This document shows positions 22,700-32,154 of a stretch of 64,000 nucleotides of DNA, in pieces. Below the pieces are notes generated by a model. The model was not told where the DNA came from, made no database searches, and saw only the letters and a list, made by a program, of their open reading frames with translations. A program made the translations under genes and the position numbers. This DNA comes from Euglena gracilis. Its lineage: Eukaryota > Euglenida > Euglenophyceae > Euglenales. The first letter of the stretch is position 1, and each line of letters begins with the position of its first letter. The stretch lies in the NCBI GenBank assembly GCA_039621445.1, contig CP154954.1, positions 37,123,703 through 37,187,702 on the forward strand, read 5' to 3'.

Positions 22700-22944
22700 G
22701 GGGGGTTGGTACACCCCTCCCCCCCCTCTCCGAGGGCCTCGCCACGCCATTTACTCCCCTCCCCCCTGGCCGGACCCCCTCGCCACGCCACCGGCGATCT
22801 TCGCGATTTTTTGAACGAAAATTTTGTTGGAAAACCATGGTACACCCCTCCCCCCCCCCTGGTCGCCGACCCCCTCGCCACGCCATTTACCCCCCCCCCC
22901 CCCCCCCCTATTCGGACCCCCTCGCCACGGCGTACCAACCCCCC
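22700..22944. mobile_element. CTCGCCACGCC-family inverted-repeat element, copy 1
   Basis: Ends are GGGGGGTTGGTAC and GTACCAACCCCCC. The 3-bp target ATC is duplicated at 22697-22699 and 22945-22947. The interior has several GACCCCCTCGCCACGCC words between C runs and a short core (ACGAAAATTTTGTTGGAAAA). A reversed copy lies at 32155-32406, and a partial one near 30245-30335. Confidence 0.75.
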
Positions 22945-23339
22945 ATCGTGGGGGCGGACATCGTTGTTTTTGCAACTTTTTTTGCGCTCGTCAGGAAAAA
23001 TTTACCATGCCCCCCATATACGACCCCCCCTCGGTTTTGGATATCGGGCGGTGAACTTTGGGTTTTTGGACCCCCGTCCTCCCAGGGCTGAGGCATTGTT
23101 TTAAAACAAGTGTTTTTAAACAAGTTTTTTTCCTATTTACAGTGTTTTATTTAAAAAAAAACACTCTTTTTTGAAACAAAAAAACGTTTTTAAACCGTTT
23201 TTTATTCATAAAAGTTTTTTTGCTTTGTTTTTAAAACAAAAAAAAACGTCAGCCTTGCGTCCTCCTCCCCAAAGTGAAGTTCACCGTTTGAAAGTTCGCC
23301 AGGGGTCCAAACCACCCCCTGCCAAACCCAATTGTGAAC

Positions 23340-24130
23340 TTCACAGGGGTGTTCCCCCCGCGTCCCCCCCCCCGCGTCCCCCCCGCGTCCAGGATTTTGA
23401 CCAAATTTTGCGGGGATATTTTTTGGCCAGTTGGCTTTTGGCCTAATTTTATAAAATTCTCCAGTAGATTCCAATTTTTAGGCACAGGGGGTGTATCCCC
23501 TGCGACCCCCCCCGCGACCCCCCCGTGACCCCCCCGCGACCCACACATGGAGGGTTTCCACATCCCAGTAGGAGCCAAAAAGTGGCACCTAATTCCTAAT
23601 TTGCACTCAAATTAGGAATCAAAATTGCCAAAAATGTGTGACAAATTCCTAATTGGAGCTATTTTTGGACCCAAAAGTTCTAAAAATAGGTTCCATGTGA
23701 CGTTGTATGAAAGGTCACACTTGTCACGCGTGACCCGTCAAAACTTCCACGTTCCCCCCGCGCCCCCCCCCCCGCGACCCCCCCCGCGACTCATACACCC
23801 CCATAAATTTCTCAATTTCGGGGTTGGTGATTCCTAATTTGGTGTCAAAGTCCTAATTTTTAGGTGTGGGTATTCCTAATTCATGGAATTTCCCCCCCAA
23901 AAAATCGGTTTGGTGATTCCTAATTTTGCCACCGAAAATGAGGTGTTCCCCCCGTGACCCCGTGACCCTCCTGTGACCCCCCCCCTGTGAGGCTAGGCAC
24001 ATTTTTTGGTTGACCAAAGGAAAATTACATACAAATTTGGGTAACACCAAAGAAAACGTGGGGGGTTGTCGGGCCACAGTTCCCCCCCGCGTCCCTCCCC
24101 CCGCGTCCCCCCCCCCCGCGTCCCGAACCG
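23340..24130. repeat. interspersed CGCGTCCCCC and ATTCCTAATTT words
   Basis: CGCGTCCCCC or CGCGACCCCC clusters lie at 23357-23390, 23510-23540, 23757-23790 and 24083-24125. Between them the 10-mer ATTCCTAATT or AATTAGGAAT recurs about eight times (23587-23935) and again at 38660-38830. No gene seen. Confidence 0.5.
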
Positions 24131-24754
24131 CCCCCCACCGGTAAAGTTCACCGCAAGAGCACTTTTTTTTTGGCCAATAAAGGGGGGGGGGTAAAGTGAC
24201 TGAGTGGCTTGGCCGAAAAAAGTAATTGCCTGTTTTTTCGGAGCGGAAAGTGACTCCGAAACTGTCGAATTTCAACAAAAAAAATGATTTTGCGCAAAGT
24301 GTAAAAAATGGGGGTGGTTCGGGACACGGGGGGGACGCGGGAGGAACTTTGGCCCAACAACCCCCACGTGTTTCCATTGGCGTCACCAAAAATTGTATGT
24401 AATTTTCCTTTGGTCGACCAAAAAATGTGCCCGGCCAAAATCCGGGACGCGGGGGGACGCGGAGGGGGGATGCGGGGGGGACGCAGGGAGAACACCCCCA
24501 ATGGAGGTTAGGCAGGGGTGGGGGGGGGGTTGGGGGCTTCGCCCCTAAAGGAATTTCAATGGAGAAACTTCACCGGTGAAGTTCACCGGTGAAGTTCACC
24601 GCCATGTATTTCCAATGAAGAGGGGGGGTGGGGGGGTCCCGCCCGAAAAACCCAAAGTCACCGCCTGATCTCCAATGGCTTCTTCACCCCCCCCCCAGGT
24701 TGTGAAGTCGACAGTTGGGTTGAGTTGGGAGGTCTCCAAAGGGGTTCTACCACT

Positions 24755-24960
24755 GAAACCGTGTTTGGGCCGATTTCGAGACTTTAAAAGTCTTAAATCT
24801 TCGCCCAAAACACGGTTTCAAACAAGAACAGTGTTTTGGGCCAAGGTTTTAGGGGGCCCAGGGGCGACCACGGCGCCTTCGTGCCGTGGTCGCCCCTGCA
24901 CCACGACACGCAGGGGCGCCCCTGGGCACCCCCTAACTCTTGGCCCAAACACAGTTCTTG
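24755..24960. repeat. double-hairpin repeat, copy 1
   Basis: The first hairpin pairs GAAACCGTGTTTGGGC with CCCAAAACACGGTTTC. The second pairs CAAGAACAGTGTTTTGGGCC with GGCCCAAACACAGTTCTTG around a GC-rich core containing CGGCGCCTTCGTGCCG. Copy 2 is at 26865-27050 with the same order of parts. Non-coding; could be a structured-RNA-like or fold-back transposon unit. Confidence 0.7.
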
Positions 24961-25144
24961 ACACAGATTTCGCTTTCTAGCTCAAGTTATTGGGCTTCAA
25001 AAAAGGTGTTAGCGTCTCGGCCCCTTCGGGGCCAAGGGGACAAAAATACATTTTGGTTGTGCAATAAAAAATTTTCCTCGGTGCGGCAAAAATGGCGTAT
25101 TTTTTGTTTTTTTTTGAAAAAACCATGTTTTTTTTAAAAAAAAG

Positions 25145-25845
25145 CATGGTTGGATGGTTAATCGAAAAACGGTTGATCGCTTGTGACCTCCCAGTTAATC
25201 GATCGTTTGTGGGGGGGACAATTAACCATGGTTAATCGAAAAACGGTTAATCGCTTGTGGCCCCCCCAGTTAATCGACCTTTTTTTTGGCAGAAATCAAA
25301 TGGGTTTGGGAACATTTTTCTGCCCTTTGGGGACTGGGTTGGGATGGACCCTGTTGTGTGGGCAATTAAAGTTCCCTTTTGGAAAAGAGGCACTTTTCAA
25401 CTGCAAAACCCAACATAACTCCTTCGGAGGAGGGGTGGTAATTGTCATCAGAGGTGCCTGAAATCATCGTCGCCAAACCAGAGCTCAGACTCTCATTCAT
25501 TGGATAGATCATGAGCCGAACAAACCAAAAAAATGAAAACCACGGATCTCCGTTGCCTGTCAAATGGGCCAGACAGCCAAGTTGGCGTAAATTCATTTGC
25601 ACAAACATGAGCGCATCAACGGAGAAATCACCAAGGCGATTGCGCAAATCACTGGAGTCACAATTTGGCAAGGTGTACAACACTACTCAAGGGTAGGGAC
25701 ACTTTGAATTTTTTTTGTGGTGGTTAATCGAAATTAATCGAGGGAAAAGCACAGTTAATCGAAAATTGGTTAATCGCTTGTTGACCCCCAGTTAACCATG
25801 GTTAATCGCTTGACCCCAATAATAACGGTTAATTGCCCAACCCTG
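25145..25845 (-). mobile_element. degenerate hAT-type DNA transposon (701 bp)
   Basis: Ends are CATGGTTGGATGGTTAATCG and GGTTAATTGCCCAACCCTG, the latter with the CAGGGTTGGGC-type terminus common in hAT elements. The 8-bp sequence AAAAAAAG is duplicated at 25137-25144 and 25846-25853. Many GGTTAATCG words sit under both ends. The interior retains a hAT C-terminal fragment on the minus strand. The element has split a T/A fold-back repeat whose halves are at 25093-25144 and 25854-25900, so nested insertion order can be read. Confidence 0.8.
25366..25683 (-). pseudogene. hAT transposase C-terminal (dimerisation) fragment
   Basis: The minus-strand frame reads SSDLRNRLGDFSVDALMFVQ near its start. 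This resembles the end of the hAT C-terminal dimerisation domain, where R-N-R-L-x(5)-V-x-x-L-M/L-F-x-x-x-N-L is typical. The rest of the frame has no recognised motif. It lies inside an element with hAT-type ends and 8-bp duplication, which supports the call. The catalytic core is absent, so it is a relic. Confidence 0.5.
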
Positions 25846-25970
25846 AAAAAAAGTGTTTTTTTTTACTTCGTTTTAGACGAAGTGCCAGCTATATTCCACG
25901 CTGCCAGGTGTGTGCTGCTACCTCAGCAGGAAGGGTTCCCCCCCTTATTCCCCCCTGGACCCCCTTATAC

Positions 25971-26100
25971 CCATATGGGTAGGCCCTCTTCCTTCAGGAT
26001 GATGTACGTGCCCCGCAGGAAGTTGCCGTACCGCCGGTTGGCGCCGTAGTCATTCTGCAGGCGCACCTTGGTCGTCGTGCAGGACCGTCTGGGCGAACAC
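25971..26100 (-). pseudogene. mitochondrial carrier family exon, with a 2-nt frame disruption
   Basis: The minus-strand piece runs from an acceptor (CCACGCAG at 26108-26101) to a donor (ATATGG|GTATAAG at 25971/25970). It begins VFAQTVLH. After a frame change it reads TTKVRLQNDYGANRRYGNF and then LRGTYIILKEEGLPIW. This fits the carrier repeat signature P-x-D-x-x-K-x-R-x-Q ... EG-x(4)-W/Y, a solute carrier of the mitochondrial inner membrane. The H-P-x-D region is shortened (CTGCACGACGACC) and two bases appear lost there, so it is either a relic or a sequence error. The substrate cannot be told from one exon. Other exons were not found. Confidence 0.55.
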
Positions 26101-26202
26101 CTGCGTGGCTGGGGGAGGGGGTCGTTGGGCAGTCGCTGCCGAAAGCCGACAAAGCCCACGGTGGCCGTTGCCAAGAAATCCCCCTGCCTCTGCCTGTACT
26201 TA

Positions 26203-26508
26203 CCATTACCACCCCTAAATGACCCCCTCTTGTCCAGGCCAGGACCCCGGAGGGTCACTTAAGGGCAGGGGGTCACTCAGGGGGGGTCGAAAAAAAAAGG
26301 GTCTCGGACACCCCCTACCCCGTTTTTTTTGTAATTTTTTTGTGGAATTTGTGTTCTTTGGCATCAATGAAGAAGGAAAACTCACTTTTCTGAAAATCTC
26401 AAAAAATGGGTCGGTTTTGAAGACTTTTTCCTTGAAAAAAATTTTCCATTGTCCGGGCCCGGACCCCCGAGGGTCATTTAAGGTGGGGTCGTTTAGGGAG
26501 GGTAATGG
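26203..26508. mobile_element. inverted-repeat element, CCATTACC...TAAATGACC family, copy 1
   Basis: Terminal repeats CCATTACC and GGTAATGG are bounded by TA at 26201-26202 and 26509-26510. CCTAAATGACCCCC-type words lie inside each end. The ~200-bp core is shared, reversed, with 16838-17125. On the minus strand its edge plus flank reads GGTAATG|GTAAGT, a consensus 5' splice site a little over 100 bp upstream of the carrier exon. Confidence 0.75.
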
Positions 26509-26588
26509 TATATGTCGCCTATGTGTCCGAGAAAAGAAATTAAAAATGTGTTCAGCCCGCCAAATGCCTGCCCTGAAATTCGTGGTCA

Positions 26589-26684
26589 TGAACACGTTTT
26601 CAATGAGGGCATTTGTGGCAATGACACGTTTTCAGTGAAGGCATCCGGGTTCAGGCACGTTTTCAGTGAGGGCATCTGTGGCAA
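26589..26684 (+). repeat. 63-bp minisatellite, first cluster
   Basis: About 1.5 units of CACGTTTTCAGTGAAGGCAT / CCGGGTTCAGG / CACGTTTTCAGTGAGGGCAT / TTGTGGCAATGA. Each 63-bp unit consists of two related 31-32-bp halves. The main cluster is at 27613-27819. Confidence 0.75.
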
Positions 26685-26864
26685 CCCTGAGTAAAAAGCA
26701 AAAAACACTATCATGAAAAATCGGCGTGTGGTTGCGAGGCTGGGTGGTCCTCAACGAGTGAGGCGGGTCGGGGGCACTCTACAACACAACAGAAGGCTAG
26801 GTTGCCTTGGAGCACAACGAAACAGAGTGGCGGACATCACGGCACACGACACGCTTTACACAAG

Positions 26865-27050
26865 GAAACCGTGTTTAGGCCGATTTCGAGACTTTAAAAG
26901 TCTTAAATCTTCGCCCAAAACACGGTTTCGAACAAGAACAGTGTTTTGGGCCAAGGTTTTAGGGGGGCCCAGGGGCGACCGCGGCGCCTTCGGCGTCGCG
27001 GTCCCCGCCCCTGGGTTCCCCCTAACTCTTGGCCCGAACACAGTTTCTTG
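26865..27050. repeat. double-hairpin repeat, copy 2
   Basis: Same order of hairpins as 24755-24960. The second hairpin core is CGCGGCGCCTTCGGCGTCGCG. It is followed at 27056-27081 by a further small hairpin (AAAAGAGCCATACG ... GGCTCTTTT). Confidence 0.7.
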
Positions 27051-27149
27051 ACACAAAAGAGCCATACGTTGGCTCTTTTGCCAAACCTTGGCAATGAAAA
27101 CGATATGCCAATCACAGACAACTTTGTTCACAAACAACTTTGTTTGTTT

Positions 27150-27564
27150 GGCGTCACAGACAACTTTGTTCAGCTCCACACAATTTGGATTTTTGGGAAT
27201 GTCAACACCACAAAAACCACATTTCTCGTGTTTTATTGGCAGTCGGGACACAGCACGAGGCATAGGGGGTTGGTCAGGGGACCACACACTGTTCGATGAC
27301 GCTCGCCTCATCGAACAACAGGCTGGGTTCCAGCTCCCATCCCGTCCAGGCAACAAAGAAAGCATCCAGCTCAGGATAACAGGCTTGCCGATGTTGACAC
27401 AGTTTGGCGAACTCCAAACAGTTGGCAACAGCAGCAAGCTCTGCACCTACGGAGCCGGACTTTTTCTTTGTGTTGCCCTGTGCCAGCAAGGTGCCATGAA
27501 GGGGGTCCGTCCTAGGGGGAGGTGGCAAAAGACCATTCACAAAGTTTGCCGTGCGTTTGGCCAT
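27150..27564 (-). pseudogene. decayed copy 2 of the DPLHGTLL / zinc-finger gene
   Basis: From an ATG at 27564 the frame reads MAKRTANFVNGLL, then DPLHGTLLAQG, LEFAKLCQHRQACYPELDAF and LFDEAS. In another frame it then continues into HEKCGFCGVDIPKN and ELNKVVCDA. The same blocks, in the same order, occur in copy 1 at 34499-35657. Between LFDEA and the zinc-finger part copy 2 lacks the recombinase-like region, and its zinc finger is cut after the first cysteine pair plus VCDA. This is a deleted, frameshifted relic. Confidence 0.6.
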
Positions 27565-27612
27565 ATTGGCAGGGCTGCGGGAAAAAAGAAAAAAAGAAAA
27601 AAAGGGGGGGTG

Positions 27613-27819
27613 ACACGTTTTCAGTGAGGGCATTTGTGGCAATGACACGTTTTCAGTGAAGGCATCCGGGTTCAGGCACGTTTTCAGTGAGGGCATTTGT
27701 GGCAATGACACGTTTTCAGTGAAGGCATCCGGGTTCAGGCACGTTTTCAGTGAGGGCATTTGTGGCAATGAGACGTTTTCAGTGAAGGCATCCGGGTTCA
27801 GGCACGTTTTCAGTGAGGG
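27613..27819 (+). repeat. 63-bp minisatellite, main cluster
   Basis: About 3.3 units, nearly identical, of the double 31/32-bp repeat described at 26589-26684. The 63-bp period keeps frames open, giving a repeated 21-residue peptide on the minus strand (MPSLKTCLNPDAFTENVSLP), which I treat as a by-product. Confidence 0.8.
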
Positions 27820-27930
27820 TGCCGTTTTTTGGGTCCGAATTTCACAAATTGGCGTTTTTGACCCCTTGCGTGAATCATGACCACGAATTTCAGGGCAGGC
27901 ATTTGGCGGGCTCTGAAAACGTTTTTAAAC

Positions 27931-28039
27931 AAATTGTGGCTGAGCCCAGATTTCAGCCTGAAAACGTGTTCAGGGGCCCCCTTCGGGGGCCCCTGGCTGA
28001 ACACGTTTTCAGGCTGAAATCTGGGCTCAGCCACAATTT
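27931..28039. repeat. long near-perfect hairpin with a C-TTC-G loop
   Basis: A 43-bp perfect stem (27931-27973 with 27997-28039) begins AAATTGTGGCTGAGCCCAGA. It is topped by GGGGCCCCC-TTC-GGGGGCCCC with a 4-nt bulge. It contains AAAACGTGTTCAG, related to the neighbouring minisatellite. No gene. Confidence 0.8.
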
Positions 28040-28553
28040 GTGTATAAAACATTTGCTCGTTGCAATCATCCATCAAGCATCAAGGGGGGGAGTGAAGGCC
28101 AGGAAGCATCAAATACAAAGGCGGGAACATGAGCTTTATTGTGACAATGGCAGTCCACTATACCACCACCACAGTACACCACAATACACCATGGAGGTGT
28201 AGGGGTCGGGGGGGAAGGGGGGTCGCGGGGGGAACATGGTAGTTTTTACGGGTCATATGTGACCGGTGTGACCTTACATCAACGTCGCATGTTACCTCCT
28301 CATGGTAGAAAAACTTCTTGCGCTCACGAAGGTTCGGTGGGATGAGATTGTTATTCCTGAAGTTTCAGCAAATTGAATTTCACAAAAAGTGCCGGTTGCA
28401 CAATTTTCCGAGCAACGCATTTCCGTAGCGGAGTCTCCAAAGAAATTTGCGCACTGAAAGTGCGCACCACAGCCAGTGGTGTAGAAACAATTTTTTCTCG
28501 AAGGGGGGGTGGCGAGATCCTGGGCTAGAAGCGAAGTTGGCACTGGCCATTCC

Positions 28554-28717
28554 CACCCCTTTATTGTCCCACCGACCTGCCCCCGGGAGGCCCGACCGGA
28601 CAATAAGGGGGGGGGACAATAAAGGGGTACCAAAGGAATTTCATTGACCGGGCCAAAAAAACCCCTCGTCGGCCGGGGCCCAGGGACAATAAAGGGGGGG
28701 TAATAAAGGGGGGGTGG
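28554..28717. mobile_element. TTATTGTCC-family inverted-repeat element, copy 1
   Basis: C/G runs with TTATTGTCC and GGACAATAA words surround a core (CATTGACCGGGCCAAAAAAA, CGGCCGGGGCCCAGGGACAA) shared with 36430-36594 and, reversed, 37052-37211. The right end is GGGGTGG followed by TA. The left TA is degraded. Confidence 0.65.
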
Positions 28718-28896
28718 TAAACAGAAAAATTCCAAACATAGCACCTTTTCAAAAATTTTTGGCGCCAAAGCATATCCCACTCCCCACAGGGGGGACCTCC
28801 CCGAGGGGGAGACCCACCCACCCTACCCCCCCCCCCAGGGGTCCACGACTAAAAAAAACCCCTGTGACCAATATTGTGTGTGTTGTTTTCTTTTTC

Positions 28897-29400
28897 CCGC
28901 CCGAAGGGCGGCGAGACGGTAGTGCTTTTTTTTGAAAGAAGGCATTGAACGTGACAAAAAAATGTGGTAAATTATTGACATGATGGCACAAATCCATTAC
29001 AATTTGGAAGCATTCAAGCCGCCAACGGGCGGCAAGACGGTGTTGCCTTTTGTGCTTTGGGGTTTCAAACGAGAACAAAATGCAAAAAAAAAGAGGTTGT
29101 TTCCCAAAACCCGCCCCCTCTGAGGCATTTTGCATGGAACAAAAAAAATCTATTTCCGCCTGAAGGGCGGCTGGACGGTAGTGCAATTTTCCCAAAAAAG
29201 CTTCCCCAAAAAGAGCAAATTTGTCAACAGAAATTGGTTGCTCTCTTAAAAATTGAACGTTACCAGCCTAGTCAAGATACATGTGCTGCAATGGAGATAT
29301 TGACAAACAACAACCCCAAATCGAAAAAAGGAAGACTTTTCCCCCCTCCAACCCATTAGTTTTGGGCTTGTTTGTCCGCCCAAAGGGCGGCGAGACAGTA
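28897..29400 (+). repeat. four copies of a CCGCCCGAAGGGCGGCGAGACGG-type hairpin module
   Basis: Modules lie at about 28897, 29021, 29157 and 29377. Each is a 5-6-bp stem (GCCC/GGGC) followed by a conserved unpaired tail, GGCGAGACGGTAGTGC, GGCAAGACGGTGTTGC, GGCTGGACGGTAGTGC and GGCGAGACAGTAGCGA. Stem loops differ (GAA, AAC, TGAA, AAA). A reversed relative is at 36329-36352. The conserved tail beyond the stem suggests a selected or recently copied unit. Confidence 0.6.
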
Positions 29401-29799
29401 GCGATGTCCAACAGCACAAACTTGGAAATTCAATGAAAAGTTGGGTTCTGAACCTGAAAGAATTTTTTCACAAACTGCAAAAAATTTTTGGAGGGTAACT
29501 TTTTTTCGGAGGGGGGTGAAAAAGTTTTGAGTCAAGAAAATCCTCGGTGGGGAGGACAAAAATACCTCAGGGGGGGGCGGCCGCCCCCTGCCCACCCCCC
29601 GGGGGGTGGGCATGCCATGGCGAGCCGTCCGGCCAGGGGGGGGGGGAGGGGGGTTTTTGGCGTGGCGGTCCCGGATGGGGGGGGGGGGGGGCGCGGGGGT
29701 TTTCCAAGAAAATTTTCTTTGGCGCCCTCGGCATGGCAAAATAGGGACCCCCCCCTTGGCCGAGTGTCCTCGTCAGACGTACTGAACCTCCATTGGGGT

Positions 29800-29905
29800 G
29801 GGCAGAGGGGGGGGGAGGTGGGTGGTCCGCGACCCCCGGTGAACTTTCAAACGGTGAACTGCACCTGGGGGGGGGACCCCAAAAGTTACCGCCTGATCTC
29901 CCATG
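29800..29905 (+). repeat. GGTGAACTTTCAAACGGTGAA module
   Basis: Poly-G, then CCCGGTGAACTTTCAAACGG, TGAACTGCACC, poly-G, then CCGCCTGATCTCCCA. Sister copies lie at 21582-21700 and 30340-30440, a shorter one near 24600-24680, and a reversed one near 23275-23330. A dispersed repeat of unknown type. Confidence 0.6.
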
Positions 29906-30057
29906 CCCCCCCTCCCCAATTGGCCAATTGACCTCGGACAAGATAGACCAATTGGGAAGTCAGGAAGTCACAACAAATCTAACCATGCTGAAAAAATCGT
30001 ATTTTGCAAAAAAGCAGGGTTGGGGTCCTCACCCCGGGGGTGAGAAATGAAACAATT

Positions 30058-30216
30058 TGCACCTCACACAACACCCTGAGCATAAATCCTTTCCATTACG
30101 CCATTGTTTGCACAACTGACCCCTCTTTATACTGGCAAAGCAAACTCCATGTGGCTCAAGAATTGGCCAAATTTGCCAAATTTTTGAACACCATTGCTGT
30201 TACGGAGAGCAGTTGT
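30058..30216 (+). pseudogene. hAT transposase C-terminal fragment
   Basis: The plus-strand frame reads DPSLYWQSKLHVAQELAKFA and then KFLNTIAVTESSC. hAT C-terminal dimerisation domains have D-P-x-x-x-W/Y-W, then L-A-x-x-A/Y, then I/P-A-T/S-E/S-x-S-x-E-R, and the fragment follows this up to SC. It stops where a dispersed repeat (TTGGTGTAGAAACTGGGG) begins. Together with the fragment at 25366-25683, it shows hAT elements were once active here. Confidence 0.5.
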
Positions 30217-30540
30217 GGACATTGGTGTAGAAACTGGGGGGGGGGGGTCGGCACACCCCTCCCCCCCCTCACCGACCCCCTCGCCACGCCATTTTACCCC
30301 CCCCCCTTTTCAGACCCCCTCGCCACGCCATGTCAGCCGGGGAGGGGGTCTAGGACCCCCCGGTGAACTTTCAAACGGTGAACTTCACCATAGGGGGGGG
30401 GGGAGAGGGTCAAAATGACCAAAGTCTACTGCCTGATCTACCCTGACCCGAACCACCCCCATGGTGTAAAACTGTGGAAAAATATGCCAGAAACATATTT
30501 TAACACATCTGGAAGGTGTGTTGGGCGCCTGAGGCGCTAA

Positions 30541-30700
30541 CATTGGAGTAGAAACTGGGGGGCGGTCGCCCCCCCCCCCCGAGAATTCCCCACCCGAGAA
30601 TTTTCTTGACTCAAGAATTCCCCCCCGAAATAAGTTACCATCCCCCCCCATTATGTACCCCCCATTATGTACCCCCTATATAATGGAGGTACATAATGGG
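30541..30700. repeat. GTAGAAACTGGGG module plus ATTATGTACC words
   Basis: TTGGAGTAGAAACTGGGG, poly-C, then GAGAATTCC words to 30625. The same GTAGAAACTGGGG start occurs at 30222 and 36108. Then CCATTATGTACCCCC repeats twice and faces GGTACATAATGGGG, a small inverted repeat of the ATTATGTACC family. Confidence 0.5.
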
Positions 30701-32154
30701 GGTGTGCGGGGGGTCACGGGGGGGGGTCACAGGGGGGTCACGGGGGAAGTATGCCACTTTGGAGTTGGTCGGGAGGTAGCATCCAAGTTGTTGCATCCCA
30801 CCACGAAAAGGGCAGCACGCATCCTAATATTGGTGATTTTGGGGTCCAAAAAGTAATCATTTTTTGGCTATTTTGGGGCCATTTTTGAACCAAAAAAAAA
30901 GCCTTTTGGTTTGAAAGTGGTCATTTTTGTGTGATTATTATGTACAGAATTGGTCATTTTTTCATTTTTTGCAAAAGGAATTTTGTCAGGATTTTCTTGA
31001 CCGTTACATTTTTTGGGATGCATTTTGGCCCATTTTTGAAAAAATGGCCCAAAAATGGCTATTTTTGAAGGGGGGAAAAAAGCAAAGCTGGCAAAAAAAC
31101 GTGTTTTTGCTTTTTTTTCCCAAAAAAAAGTGATTTTTTGAAGAAGAAAAAAACACGTAAAAAAGTTTTTTTTTAAAAAAGATGGATTTTTCTTTGAAAA
31201 CACATTATTTGCCCCCCACCTCTCGGCATGGGTTTTGCAACTGAAGTTCCTTCATTGCCGGCCAACTTTTGAGAAACAAGAGGCAAAGCAAATCAAGAAC
31301 TCCCATTTTTGAAGACCACTCAGTCTGACGGTGAATTGGTCGTGGATGAAGCGGAAACAAGGCGCAACAGCTACTCGTCTTCACCATCACTGAGGTGAGA
31401 CAGTGTTTTTTCCCCCCAAAAAATTCCCAAAACCTCGTTGGCGTTTTTTTGTTTTTTTTTAAAAAAAGAACACAAAAAAACATTTTTTTGTTTTTATTTA
31501 TTGCCAGGTTTGAAAAAAAGTAGCCAAAAAATTCTGTTTTGGTTGCAGAAATGCACCAATTTTTGGCACTTTTTTAAAGGGAACAAGATTTTGGCCATTT
31601 TTGGGTGTGGAGGTGCGTTGGACGTTGGGTGCCAAAAAGGGGTTTGGTTGGGTGGGGTGAGGACAATTATTTTCTGTTTTTTTGGGGGGGGTCTTCCACA
31701 AAAATTTCATGTTTTCCCTCCCCCCTTTTTGCCATGAAATTCTTTCCCACTTGCGCAATCTCCCCTTTTGCCAAGTTTTGGGTCAAATTCATATGGCAAA
31801 GAAGCGCCATTGTTTGGGTCGAAAAAAAATTCCCCTCAAATCTTGGCATTTCTTTCAGCGCAAACTCTCAATGGTTTGAACCAGAAAATTGATGAAAAGC
31901 AACCAAAAACACCACCTAGACATCAAAAAGCAGGCTGAAATGATGAATGAAAAGAAAGGCCGAAGTGATGAAGGTTGATGCATTGTATGAAAATCGAAGG
32001 CTCGATTCTCGGGTCACGGGCGGGTCACGGGGGGGGGGGGTCACGGGGGGGGGGTCACGGGGGGAGCACCCCCAATGGGGGGGGGTGGTAGCTCACTGTC
32101 ATAACACTTTTCCTAAAGAATTTCCCAAAAAAGTGCTCAAAGATCGACGTTATT

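Larger units (their letters stand above)
26548..27922 (-). mobile_element. inverted-repeat-bracketed unit 2 carrying a decayed recombinase/PHD-type gene
   Basis: CGCCAAATGCCTGCCCTGAA (~26560-26579) and its complement (~27891-27911) lie within matching ~45-bp inverted arms about 1.37 kb apart. Just inside both arms are copies of a 63-bp minisatellite. Between them lie the double-hairpin repeat copy 2 and the pseudogene at 27150-27564. A similar gene copy at 34499-35657 is also bracketed by inverted repeats, so a mobile unit is plausible. The true ends and any target duplication are not certain. Confidence 0.45.

Noticed and set aside
26713-26865. Plus-strand frame faintly resembling a reverse-transcriptase RNase H end
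   Set aside because: Only a few residues fit and none of the catalytic acidic residues can be placed.
28292-28520. Cys-rich minus-strand frame (GAHFQCANFFGDSATEMRC)
   Set aside because: No recognised domain, no splice sites I would defend, and it continues into a repeat element.
30145-30165. Dinoflagellate spliced-leader-like sequence (CCATGTGGCTCAAG)
   Set aside because: Only a partial match to the known leader, and it lies inside a hAT transposase fragment; likely chance.
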